A stretch of 64,000 nucleotides of DNA from Macrothele yani (Eukaryota > Arthropoda > Arachnida > Araneae > Macrothelidae). The notes beneath the pieces were generated by a model. That model saw only the letters and a program-made list of their open reading frames with translations, made no database searches and was not told the DNA's origin. The first letter of the stretch is position 1; every line of letters begins with the position of its first letter. Position numbers and translations under genes: made by a program. The DNA is taken from contig CM077034.1 in NCBI GenBank assembly GCA_039090855.1, positions 14,211,970 to 14,275,969 on the forward strand. The letters are read 5' to 3'. This document shows, one piece after another, positions 33,534 through 43,818 of the stretch.

Positions 33534-34823
33534 CACAGTGCGTCAAAGAATATTTAAGACTGGCGCTAGATTTCAGCCTACGGTGGCACCACCAGTGTAA
33601 TCGCAAATGCGTTATAAACCGTGACCATCTGCTTGCTTTCTGCCAAAAGTACTGCGCAGTTGTTAAAGTAACTCAAACGAAACGGCCGTTCATTAGAGAA
33701 GTCAAATTTTTTTCATGTTGAATTATTAAGATGGAACAAAGGGCTGTTATTAAATTTAACGCAAAACTTGATAAAAGTGCGTACGTACCAAATGATGAAA
33801 CAAGTTTACGGTGAGTTTTGTTTAAGTAGATCAAATGTTTTCCTGTGGCACAAACGTTTTTTGGACGGAAGAGAGACACTAGAAGATGATAAGCATACCG
33901 GAAGACCAAGTTCATCTAGGACACCTGAGATTATTGAAAAAGTGCGTGATTTCGTGGCAAACAATCGATGTGCGTCACTAAGAATGATGGAAGAGTCTTT
34001 AAACATCAACAAAGAAACGATTCGAACCATCCTGCATGAAGATTTGGGCAAAACAAAAGTCTGTGCTAAATTTGTTCCACACACGTTAACCAATGAACAA
34101 AAATCAAGGAGAAGTGCACATTGCAGAGACATCATTTCAGCCGCTGAAAATGATCCAAACTTCTTAAAACCGATTGTTACAGGTGATGAAACATGGTGTT
34201 TTCAATATGATCCTGAAACAAAGCGACAAAGTGCGGAATGGAAGTCAAAAAACAAGAAAAGTTCCATCGAAAATCAAAACAATGCTCATTACATTCTTCG
34301 ATAGTAAGGGTATTATTCACAAAGAATTTGCTCCAAGTGGACGAACAATTACTGGTGAGTTTTATTTAAATGTTTTGAGGCGTTTGATGGGCAGAATTCG
34401 TCACATTCGTCCAGAATATCGAGATGAAAACAGTTGGTTTTTGCTGCACGATAATGCACCCAGTCACACCTCACTTCTTGTTCGTAGATTTTTGACGAAA
34501 AATAAGGTCTGTGTGTGTGGAATCATCCACCGTATTCGCCTGATTTAGCACCCTGCGACTTTTCTTTGTTCCCAAAACTTAAAATGACGTTAGAAGGGTG
34601 TTATTTTGATGATATTTAGACCACACAAACAGCTTCGACGCGTGCTTTGGAGGCAATTCCGCAAAGTGAACTGGAACAGGCATTCGAATCATTATTAAAT
34701 CGCTGTAACAAGTGTATTGAAGCCGGAGGGACTTATTTTGAATAACGAACCAAAACAAATTATAATTTCTTATTTCTATTTCATTTTACAGACCAAGTCT
34801 TAAAAATTCTTTGACACACTGTG
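33534..34823 (+). mobile_element. Mariner-2 copy f (1.29 kb)
   Basis: Ends CACAGTGCGTCAAAGAATAT and, inverted, CACAGTGTGTCAAAGAATTT, flanked by TA (33532-33533, 34824-34825). The interrupted host sequence (TGAGCTA / TGTATCTGTTGCATGATG) is found joined at 41270-41290 at the host's other end. Confidence 0.88.
33731..34745 (+). pseudogene. Mariner-2 DD34D transposase, copy f
   Basis: Start MEQRAVIKFNAKLDKSA at 33731. A frameshift near 33780 leads to YQMMKQVYGEFCLSRSNVFL, then TGDETWCFQYDP (first Asp). A second frameshift or short deletion sits near 34250 (SKNKKSS). The frame continues TFFDSKGIIHKEFAPSGRTI, LLHDNAPSHTSLL (second Asp) and, after a change near 34510, PDLAPCDFSLFPKL (third Asp, spacing 34), ending GGTYFE at 34745. 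It would cut and paste its own element but has at least three breaks. Confidence 0.85.
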
Positions 34824-35567
34824 TATGTATCTGTTGCATGATGTATATGTTGAGGCATCCTTAAGCATCCAGTGGATCCGTTTGGGCTCAGTCATTCTCG
34901 TGACAGAGAATAATTTTACGCCATGTTCTGTGGGACATTTTCCGAAGCAGTTGCGGGGTGATACGAGAGAAAGCACGTCTCGCTGCTTGTTTAAGTTCAT
35001 CAGTGGTTTGGTAGTGCTGCTGTGCAACAACCTCCTTTATGAAACCCCAAAGGGCATTATCACACGTTGAGAGAACTGGACTTCGAGGTGGCCATTCAAG
35101 TGGAGCGGGCAGCACTGGCGAACCTCTGCCGATCCAACGATCCCGAAAGACCTCACCAAGGTATTCCCGAACAGCGATTGCGTAATGGGCCGGTGCCCCA
35201 TCCTGTTGGAATTATACGTCATTCAGAATGCCAAGATTTCCAAGTTGCGGCAGAAACCAGGTTTACAGCATGTGTTGTCTGATTCACTGGACCATCAAAG
35301 AAATACGGTCCAAACAGATGTCGGCCATTCATTGCAGCCCGTATCATGACATGCGGAGGATGATGTTCCAATTCTTCGATATAATGTGGGGTTTCCTTGG
35401 ACCAGAACGCAACGTTCGACAGCTGCGGTGTATCGCACATTCATCACTGAAAATGACCTTTGCACGTTTTGGGATTGTGGCAAATGTCTGAAGCATCATT
35501 GCACATGCATCCCGTCTGCGGTTTAAATCTATGTCTGATAACTCCTGAACGAACATCGGGCGATATA

Positions 35568-36863
35568 CACAGTGCGTCAAAGAATTTTTAAGACTGGGTC
35601 TGTAAAATGAAATACAAACAAGAAATTATAATTTGTTTTGGTTTGTTATTCGAAATAAGTCCCTCCGGCTTCAATACACTCGTTACAGCGATTTAATAAT
35701 GATTCGAATGCCTTCACTTTGAGGAATTGCCTCCAAAGCACGCGTCGAAGCTGTTTGTATGGTCAAAATATCATCAAAATAACACCCCTTTAACGTCATT
35801 TTAAGTTTTGGGAACAAAGAAAAGTCGCAGGGTGCTAAATCAGGTGCATACGGTGGATGATTCAACACACACGTTATTTTTTGCCACAAATCTACGAACA
35901 AGAAGTGAGGTGTGACTAGGTGCATTATCGTGCAACAAACACCAACTATTTTCATCTCGATATTCTGGACGAATGCGACAAATTCTGCCCATCAAACGCC
36001 TCAAATCATTTAAATAAAACTCACCATTAATTGTTCGCCCACTTGGAACAAATTCTTTGTGGATAATACCCTTACTATCGAAGAATGTAATGAGCATTGT
36101 TTTGATTTTCGATGGAACTTTTCTTGTTTTTTTTTTGGCTTGTGGCGAGTTTTTTTACTTCCATTCCGCACTTTGTCGCTTTGTTTTAGGATCATATTGA
36201 AAACACCATGTTTCATCACCTGTAACAATCGATTTTAAGAAGTTTGGATCATTTTCAGCGGCTGAAATGATGTCTCTGCAATGTGCACTTCTCCTTGATT
36301 TTTGTTCATTGGTTGACGTGTGTGGAACAAATTAAGCAAAGACTTTTGTTTTGCCCAAATCTTCATGCAGGATGGTTCGAATCGTTTCTTTGTTGATGTT
36401 TAAAGACTCTTTCGTCATTCTTAGTGACGCACATCGATCGTTTGCCACGAAATCACGCACTTTTTTAATAATCTCAGGTGTCCTAGATGAACTTGGTCTT
36501 CCGGTATGCTTATCATCTTCTAGCGTTTAAAAAACGTTTGTGCCACAGGAAAACATTTGATCTACTTAAACAAAACTCACCGTAAACGTGTTTTATCATT
36601 TGGTACGTTTCCGAGGCACTTTTACCAAGTTTTGCGTTAAATTTAATAACAGCCCTGTGTTCCATCTTAATAATTCAACATGAAAAAATTTAACTTCTCT
36701 AATGCATGAACGCCCTTTCGTTTGAGTTACTTTAACAACTGCGCAGTACTTTTGACAGAAAGCAAGCAAATGGTCACGGTTTATAACGCATTCGTGATTA
36801 CACTGGTGGCGCCACCGTTGGCTGAAATCTAGCGCCAGTCTTAAAATTCTTTGACGCACTGTG
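35568..36863 (-). mobile_element. Mariner-2 copy g (1.30 kb)
   Basis: Ends CACAGTGCGTCAAAGAATTT on both sides in inverted orientation, flanked by TA (35566-35567, 36864-36865). It is inserted in the host transposase gene between the DNA-binding and catalytic halves. Confidence 0.88.
35646..36665 (-). pseudogene. Mariner-2 DD34D transposase, copy g
   Basis: Same gene as copy f: start at 36665, stop TAA at 35646-35648. HSSIVRVL and ITFFDSKGIIHKEFVPSGRT occur in different frames near 36060, showing a shift. LLHDNAPSHTSLLVRRF and PPYAPDLAPCDFSLFPKLKM carry the second and third aspartates. The region of the first Asp is open near 36200 in another frame. TAA in place of a codon near 36335 and a GTTTAAAA change at 36525 add breaks. 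Confidence 0.85.
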
Positions 36864-38088
36864 TACATGCAAATTCAGGTCATTTTTCATGTGCTTATGC
36901 AGTGTCGATCGTCGTATTCGGAGCTCCGCTGATCGTTTGCGGAGCGACTTCGTCGGTGACATAACTGATTCTTCGACCGCTTTACACTGTTGCACTCTGG
37001 TTGATGGTTTTCCCGTTCGTGGTTTATCCTTGATGTTGCCTGCTTCGAAGAGTTTATGTTCCCACCGCAGAAGAGTCTTTTGGAGGGATCCTCATTGTCG
37101 AATCGTTGTTGGAAATCGGCACGCACGTCCCGCATTGTCTTCCCTGTGTTTGTGGACGTTCGTCTACCCAGACACTGACAACAATCCGCTATTCCAGGGT
37201 GTATTCGGTGGTATCACACATGGTTCCGGTACCTAATCTGCAAATAAACACAATACAGACCATAACTCAACATATACACTGCTGGACAATTACTAAGGAC
37301 GGATCATAAACGGCTACATAGCGCATAAAAAAGTAAGTGTGGTTGGATGCCAAGTGAAATAAAATAATGTCAGAATGCCAGGACATTACAAGAAAGACAA
37401 TTTATTGTGCTCTGAAATCCAGAAAGCTTTGGAACGTGTTGAAGGGACAAACAGGCCATTTTGTGCAGAATACGTAAACGTGAAAAAAATGCAATTACCG
37501 TCCGCAGGCGTTCCGGCGTAAGATGTCAATACGGGATATGGCCACCATGGAGGGCGATGCAAGATTCCACACGTCGTGTCATGCTTTGCACAACATTATC
37601 AAGCAGCTGTTGGGGTAATTTATCCCATTCCTCTGTCAGTGCACGGATGAGGGTGTCCTTGTTTATTGGAGGGCATTGGCGACCAGCAAGACTCCTCCCT
37701 AAAGCATCCCACACATTTTCAATGGGATTCAGATCTGGAGAATGTGCTGGCCATACGAGGCGTTGAATATCTTCGCTCTCAAGACACTCCTGGACAGCGA
37801 CTGTTCGATGACATGTTGCGCTGTCGTCCATGAAAATGAATCTATCACCGACAGCACCACGGAACATGCGAACATGAGGTAGCAGAACATCATTAATGTA
37901 TCGTTGGCCAGTCATAGTCACAGTTGGAAGCACATAGAGGGACGTACGGCCATTGATCATGATGCCAGCCCATACCATGACACCACATGTCGGATATCGG
38001 TCCCTTTCCTGTATGTTTGCTGGACAATATGCAGTACCACTATCACGCCAGATCAGTTGTCGACAATCAGATAATAGACTGTATCTAC

Positions 38089-40531
38089 CAACGAGATAGA
38101 AATACGTAGAGCGCTTACGTCGGGGAACGGGTGAAGCCACCGGAAACAAGCGGCAGCCATGTTTGATGAGGTACAGAACGATTTCCGTTCCGTGTTAAGC
38201 AAGGGAGTTTTCGTAATATATGGTTTGATGTTAAATAAGGATATAACTCAGAAATGTTGTTATAAACACCTAGGGGATGAGACTAAAACTTTAACGTATC
38301 AAATAACGCTTTTCATTGTTAGTTGACGGCAATAGTGTTTTTAAAAAAATGATATTTTAATGGATGCAGCTTGCTGTCGTTGAATAAAATCTCATGCCGT
38401 AATTTTTTGACATTTAACAAATTTTTTGGAGCAAATTTTCAGAGAAATATAAGTCAGCGGTAATAGAGTAAATGAAAAAAAAAAAAAAAAAAGAAACACA
38501 AAAATAAAAAATACAGTTGCACTCAATCCGCAATTTCGGTAAAAATTTTAGATATTCGTGGGTCATCACCATGAGAATGCTGAATCATCCCACAGCTTAT
38601 CACTCCAAATACATAGACGCCAAATATTTTATGAGAGTTTTAAATGAAAAAAAAAAAAAGAGCATGTGTTTCAAAAGATGACTTTTCTGAGTAAATTTTT
38701 TGGGGCACACATCACATTGCTGAAGCATTTCACCTGTGTGAAGGAGCATATGCTTTGAAAGATAACTTTTACGAGTAAATTGATGGGAACATACATCACA
38801 CTGGTAAGGTTTTTCACCTGTGTGAATGAGCATATGCTTTGAAAGATGACTTTTACGAGTAAATTGATTGGAACATACATCACACTGGTAAGGTTTCTCA
38901 CCCGTGTGAATGAGCATGTGCTTTGAAAGAACACTTTTATCAGCAAATTGTTTGGAGCATACATCACACTGGTGAGGCTTTTCACCTGTGTGAATGAGCA
39001 AATGCTGTGAAAGAGCACTTTTTTGAGTAAATTGTTTGGAACATACATCACACTGGTGAGGCTTTTCACCTGTGTGAGTGAGCATGTGCTTTGAAAGAGA
39101 ACTGTCATGAGTAAATTGTTTCGAACATACATCACACTGGTGAGGCTTCTCACCTGTGTGAGTGAGCATGTGCTTTGAAAGAGAACTGTCATGAGTAAAT
39201 TGTTTCGAACATACATCACACTGGTGAGGCTTTTCACCTGTGTGAGTGAGCATGTGCTTTGAAAGAGAACTGTCATGAGTAAATTGTTTGGAACATACAT
39301 CACACTGGTGAGGCTTTTCACCTGTGTGAGTGAGCATGTGCTTTGAAAGAGAACTGTCATGAGTAAATTGTTTCGAACATACATCACACTGGTGAGGCTT
39401 CTCACCTGTGTGAAGGGGCAAGTGCATTATAAAATGACTTTTTTGGGTAAATTGTTTGAAACATACATCGCACTGGTATGGCTTATCACCTGTGTGACAA
39501 GCATGTGCCAGGGAAGATATCGCTTGCTTGCAAACTGTTTTAAGCATATATGACATTGGTGATCTTATTTACTTGACTGAAGCAGACTGCTCCGAGATGC
39601 TGCATTTTTCACTTAGCTGCTTGGAACACATGTTAGAATCATAAGGTTGTTCTCTTGCATGAACCTTTACATGCATAAAAGATTCTTTCTGTTTGAATTT
39701 CTTGTGACACACATTACACTGGAAAAGTTCTTCAGTTGGATGAAGTTCCATTGTCTTCCATAGCAGGCGGAAAGTGCTGTCACGAGCTCTGCTATTTTGG
39801 CCTGCTAGTAAGTGATTAAACCTCTCCTGTGCTGTTTATTTTGTACCAGCCTTAAGTTAAAGGTCAGTCCTTCTTCCTGTTTTGCACACGAGTCGGTGAG
39901 TTGTTATTTTATCTCGTTATTCAGTTTTGTTTACATTTTGACCGGGCCGGTTGGCTTTGTCACTGGGGCGCCATTTGCAATGGCGTCATCCGGAGTGGTG
40001 AACCCAACGAGATAGAAATACAGTTAACCTCAGCTTCCCAGAGTAAACATCATTCAGTTTTCACATTGAGTACGACTGTTTACAAAATATAAGAAATAAA
40101 AAGTCTTAAGATAACACAGATATTGAAATGGCTTATCTGCTGGTTTAATCACCAGCTACACGGATTAGATGCTTTATTTTTTGTGTTTGATTAACTGAGC
40201 ATTTACAGCTCAACCTTATTTTAAAATGCTTACTTGTGAAATGTAGTTCCACAATCCTTGTTCCTTTTATTCTTACAATCAAAAGCTGCGCAGTACTATG
40301 GCATTTTAAATATCAACAATGTGCTGATAATTGTGATTATTCACGAAACTGTAACACTAAATTTGTAATGAAGCATAACACGATCGCCGAACAGCTGAAA
40401 GAACAGAGGTGACTCCTTGACACACACAGAATTTGTACCTCATCAAAGATGGCGGGCTCTCCACGCGTTGGCTTCAGCTGCCACCGCAGAGAACTAATCA
40501 CAGAAGCACTCTATGTATTTCTATCTCGTTG
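38089..40531. mobile_element. 2.44-kb TIR element (hAT- or P-like by 8-bp TSD) carrying a zinc-finger gene
   Basis: The 17-bp perfect terminal inverted repeat CAACGAGATAGAAATAC lies at 38089-38105 and, inverted, at 40515-40531. Imperfect pairing extends for about 95 bp to the shared TTTGATGAGGTACA. A perfect 8-bp target duplication GTATCTAC flanks it at 38081-38088 and 40532-40539, and its removal restores the Tc1-2 sequence. Eight-base duplications are made by hAT and P superfamily transposases. No transposase is visible inside; the main content is a C2H2 zinc-finger reading frame. A third copy of the 17-bp end occurs internally at 40005-40021, in the same orientation as the left end. Confidence 0.85.
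38600..39751 (-). pseudogene. C2H2 zinc-finger protein gene inside the TIR element
   Basis: The main open frame (39556-38600, 318 codons, intronless) has nine complete C2H2 fingers joined by TGEKP(H/Y)Q linkers and a tenth that lacks its last His, because a T run (near 38650) reads Phe. Fingers 2-5 are identical (QFTHDSSLSKH, recognition residues H, S, S, K), an 84-bp direct repeat. Upstream, in the same frame, a start at 39751 (MELHPTEELFQ) opens a degenerate finger (CNVC...H...H, one residue short) and stops at 39569-39571. A further finger (CHICLKQFASKRYL) sits between them in another frame, so the 5' part is broken by at least two indels. Such proteins bind DNA in the nucleus. The 318-codon part could still be translated from Met at 39556. 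Confidence 0.8.
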
Positions 40532-41432
40532 GTATCTACTCTCATCTGAGAAGAGGACAGTAGACCAGTCGTTATCAGTCCAATTGCGATGTTGATGGCA
40601 CCATTGCAAACGGCCGGTACGGTGATGTCTAGACAATGGGATGCACACAACAGGACGGCGGGCGTATAGTCCTCCTTCATGCAAACGCCTGGCGACAGTT
40701 TTTCGGGAGATCCGCTTGCCAGTAGCAGCCATAAACTGATTTGCTACCTCACTAGCTGTGCTGCGCCGGTGTCTTTTTGTTGATAGCACTATGTACCGAT
40801 CTTCTGCAGGTGTCGTACTGCGAACACGACCTCCCCGTGACGTTTGCTACACTCTCCATTTGTTTGAAATGATTTCCAAAGCCTTGAAACAACACTGTGG
40901 CTGACGTCGAACTCCCTGGCAACATCTGTTATTTTTCGCCCTTCTTCAATCTTGCCAATAATACGGCCACGCGTAAAATCATCTAGGTGATGTCGGGAAG
41001 ACATACTGAAAATTGCAAGTTCGTCAATTGATTCTTTCCCTTTCAACTTTGCGTTTGAACAACAACGGTCAATACGCGTCAAATCCTTTATATCTCTTAT
41101 CAGCGCTATGACGTCACGAACAAGTTCGGCAATCCAAAATTTGCATACGCACAACACGTCTTACTGTATCCCGCACTTATGCTAATTTCCACATTTTCCT
41201 GCCTTCCATTTTATGGTTGCTATTGTCATCCGTCCTTAGCAATTGTCCGGCAGTGTACATCATACAACAGATACATAGCTCACTTACATTTCTTATTACA
41301 GGGGGGAGGGAGTATAACGAGAAATTGTGGATACCCTGTATAAAGATTCGCTAACACTGGGAGACTTTCTGAAGGCAATGGTAGACATAAAAATGCAAGG
41401 AACTGGAACAAACATTATTTTTGAAAATAACG

Positions 41433-41645
41433 GGCGGGGGGGCGCAATGGTCTAAGCGATTGCTTCTGATCATTCGTCCGAGATGGGTCCGGGTTCGAAT
41501 CCCGTTGAGGCATGGATGTTGTGTTTGTCTTACGGCGCTGGATCTCTATCTTCCCTGGAGTCAGTGGCCCTAAACTAGAGACGGGCGACTGCTTATAGAC
41601 CACTGAGTCACTCACGGTGGTCGTTAAAACTCCAATCAATAAAAA
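41433..41645 (+). mobile_element. SINE-1 copy, diverged
   Basis: Head with GGCGCAATGGTCTAAGCG and B box GGTTCGAATCC, a body with several changes (CTGGATCTCTATCTTCC), and a short A tail. Target duplication AAAATAACG at 41424-41432 and 41646-41654. It is more diverged than the neighbouring copy at 41738, so older. Confidence 0.85.
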
Positions 41646-41737
41646 AAAATAACGCGGGTGACCTCACGAGCATATTGCACGCATTTTTATCACACAACTA
41701 TACGATGTGTTTCCATCTTTTAATAACGCATGTCAAG

Positions 41738-41955
41738 GTCTCGGTGGCGCAGTGGTCTAAGGCGCTGGCCTCTGATCATTCGTCCGTAAGGGGTCCGGGT
41801 TCGAATCCCGGTGAGGCATGGATGTTGTGTTTGTCTTATGGCACTGGCTCTCTCCCTTCCCTGGAACCAGTGACCCAAAATTAGGGACGGGCGACTGCTT
41901 ATAGCCCATTGAGTTGCTCACGGTGGTCGTTAAACCTCCAATCAAAAAAAAAAAT
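41738..41955 (+). mobile_element. SINE-1 copy, full length
   Basis: Head TCGGTGGCGCAGTGGTCTAA to B box GGTTCGAATCC, one body unit and poly(A) at 41945-41954. Close to the consensus of other copies. The target duplication is not obvious. Confidence 0.85.
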
Positions 41956-42432
41956 CTTGGTAGTGTAGTAGAAACTATATCATTGCACGCTAGTTTGCTG
42001 GATATTATTTAGACTGTTTCTCTGATGGCAGTCCCATTTTTTTATTTATTTTTTTTTTAATTATTTATTAGTCCCAGGTAACACATACAACTTGAATTCA
42101 TACATTGCTCGTAGTGACCACACACGTCACGAATTGAGACAAACACAGGATTGTGCATCACAGGGTACGAATATACACTGCTGGCCACCCAAATTGCAAC
42201 ACCAAGAAGCAAGCACCCGATTGGCCTGAAATTCGCAGCATGCGTCGCCCGCGAGAGGACGTGCAAACGATTAGCATTGCAGGGCATATGCAAATCATGT
42301 GCACCCGACACGCCACCGAGAAACACTATAAGAAGGGTGCACAGAAGGCTGGGTGTAAGTAGTGGAAGTGTGTTGCGCTGCCGGACCTGTGCGTTGGGAG
42401 CTTCCTGATACCTCGTCGCAGAATACGGCAGT

Positions 42433-43709
42433 CATTCCAGCACGTTTCGGAGTTCGACAGAGGAAGACGAATAGTGGCTTATCGCGACAGCGGTTTATCG
42501 TACCGAGACATCGGCGCCCGTGTGGGACGACGTCCAGCCACAGTGAGGCAAATATAGATTCTTTTTTTTTTTTTTTGATTGGAGGTTTAACGACCACCGT
42601 GAGCAACTCAATGGGCTATAAGCCGTCGCCCGTCCCTAAGTTAGGGTCACTGGTTCCAGGGAAGGGAGAGAGCCAGCGCCGTAAGACAAACACAACATCC
42701 ATGCCTGACCGGGATTCGAACCCGGACCCCTTACGGACGAATGATCAGAGGCCAGCGCCTTAGACCACTGCGCCACCGGGCGGCAAATATGGATTCGGTG
42801 GGTGCAGGTGGGACCGACGTGAGCGATTGCCGCGGCCGCGGCACACCACCGAATTGAAGGACCGGCATGTTGTGCGTCCCGCATTGGCGGCTCGCACCGC
42901 CACATCACGAACGTTAGCGCAGGAATTAGGGTGTGTTGCGCAACAACCTCTGTGTCAGCACGTACCGTTCGACGTCGTCTGCAGGAGCGGGGACTTGTTG
43001 CACGGCGCCCATTGCTCCGATTACCACTGACGTTACACCACCGGCGAGTGCGGCGGCAGTGGGCCGTTGAACGCCGGACCTGGACTACGGAATGGCACGA
43101 CATTGTCTTCTCCGACGAATCCCGCTTCTGCCTGCAACACCACGATAGTCGGATACGCGTGTGGGGGCACCGCCGCGAGAGACTGTATGACGCCTGCATT
43201 ATGCATCGCCATACCGGTCCGTCGCCTGGCGTTATGGTTTGGGGCGCATTGGAATATGACACCCGCACCCCTACGGTACGCATCGCCGGTACACTCAACA
43301 GCCACCGCACCATCTCCGACGTTTTGGAGCCTGTAGTCCTTCCTTACCTGCAGGACCTGTCAGTCGCCACGTTTCAACAGGACAATGCGCGCCCTCACGT
43401 GGCACGCATTGCGCAACAATTCTTCACGGCCCACCAGGTGTCACTGTTGCCGTGGCCCTCCTGTTCTCTCGATATGTCGCCCATCGAACACGTCTGGTCG
43501 CTGAACGGCAAACGAGTGGCCCGGCAAGCACCACCCGTGATGAACTGTGGCAACGTGTGGAAGCAGCCTGGACCGACATACCCCAAGCCCACATCCAAAG
43601 CCTCTTCCGTTCGATGCCGCGGCGTGTAGCGGCCGTTATTGCCAGCCATGGGGGGGGGGCACACGAACTATTGATGTCTGCGTGTTCCGCAAGTCGCACG
43701 GGCCTGTAA
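42433..43709 (+). pseudogene. Tc1-4 DD34E transposase, interrupted
   Basis: The helix-turn-helix reads FDRGRRIVAYRDSGLSYRDI then VGRRPATVRQI up to the SINE. After it, with shifts, the frame 42931-43629 gives SARTVRRRLQERGLVARRPL, FSDESRFCL (first Asp), FQQDNARPHVARIA (second Asp) and SPIEHVWSL (Glu, 34 residues on). A frameshift near 43540 moves the C-terminal MPRRVAAVIASHGG to another frame. The triad is intact, but the gene is broken by the SINE and at least two indels. Confidence 0.85.
42562..42781 (-). mobile_element. SINE-1 copy inside Tc1-4
   Basis: Inverted relative to the transposase. Poly(T) at 42562-42576, then body and head on the minus strand. Flanking target repeat GGCAAATAT(A/G)GATTC at 42547-42561 and 42782-42796, one mismatch. 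Confidence 0.9.
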
Positions 43710-43818
43710 GCTCAATCGTTTCATCTTTGTATCTGTTGTTATGTGTCCAGGAAATCTGGCTTTGCTATCTCGTGTCCTTCTTGATGTTGCATTTTGGGTG
43801 GCCAACAGTGTGTACATG

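Larger units (their letters stand above)
34840..37240 (-). pseudogene. Host-element transposase (DUF4817-like N-terminus), split by mariner-2 copy g
   Basis: The N-terminal part (37240-36867, minus) reads VRADFQQRFDNEDPSKR and SPTKSLRKRSAELRIRRSTL, a helix-turn-helix pattern as in arthropod DDE transposases annotated with DUF4817. After the mariner insertion it resumes: PMFVQELSDIDLNRRRDACA, KVIFSDECAIHRS (first Asp), NGRHLFGPYFFDGPVNQTTH, and PLEWPPRSPVLSTCDNALWG (third acidic residue region), then VVAQQHYQTTDELKQAARRA. Several frameshifts are present (for example near 35344 and 35219), and the second Asp region was not recovered. Family naming is from memory of the pattern. Confidence 0.6.
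37526..41157 (-). pseudogene. Tc1-2 transposase, copy c, split by insertion
   Basis: N-terminal half 41157-40540 (MLCVCKFW to FSDESRY) and C-terminal half 38080-37526 (LSDCRQLIWRD to ALHGGHIPY). The one-G deletion giving HGEVVFAV near 40836 is the same as in copy a. In the C-terminal half the second Asp motif is FMDDSATCH (Asn to Ser), and NPIENVWD is kept. The zinc-finger element interrupts the codons after the first Asp. Confidence 0.9.
37277..41255 (-). mobile_element. Tc1-2 copy c, interrupted by the zinc-finger element
   Basis: Ends CACTGCTGGACAATTACTAA and, inverted, CACTGCCGGACAATTGCTAA, flanked by TA (37275-37276, 41256-41257). The 2.44-kb element at 38089-40531 splits it; the Tc1 part itself is about 1.53 kb. 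Confidence 0.92.
33477..41338 (-). mobile_element. Host transposon (IS630/mariner superfamily) with three nested insertions
   Basis: The ends CAGGGTGTCCACAATGTCTT and, inverted, CAGGGTATCCACAATTTCTC pair for about 60 bp and are flanked by TA at 33475-33476 and 41339-41340. Removing the inserted elements (33534-34823, 35568-36863, 37277-41255) leaves about 1.3 kb with one transposase on the minus strand. The inserted elements each keep their own TA duplication, so the order of events can be read directly. Confidence 0.8.
42176..43812 (+). mobile_element. Tc1-4 transposon with a SINE inside
   Basis: Left end CACTGCTGGCCACCCAAATT and right end, inverted, CACTGTTGGCCACCCAAAAT, both followed by GCAACA(C/T)(C/A)AAGAAG. 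TA lies at 42174-42175 and 43813-43814. It holds one transposase gene, interrupted at 42562-42781 by SINE-1. Confidence 0.88.

Noticed and set aside
38671..39405. 244-codon frame overlapping the zinc-finger gene
   Set aside because: Shifted reading of the 84-bp finger repeats. The C2H2 frame with CxxC and HxxxH is the real one.
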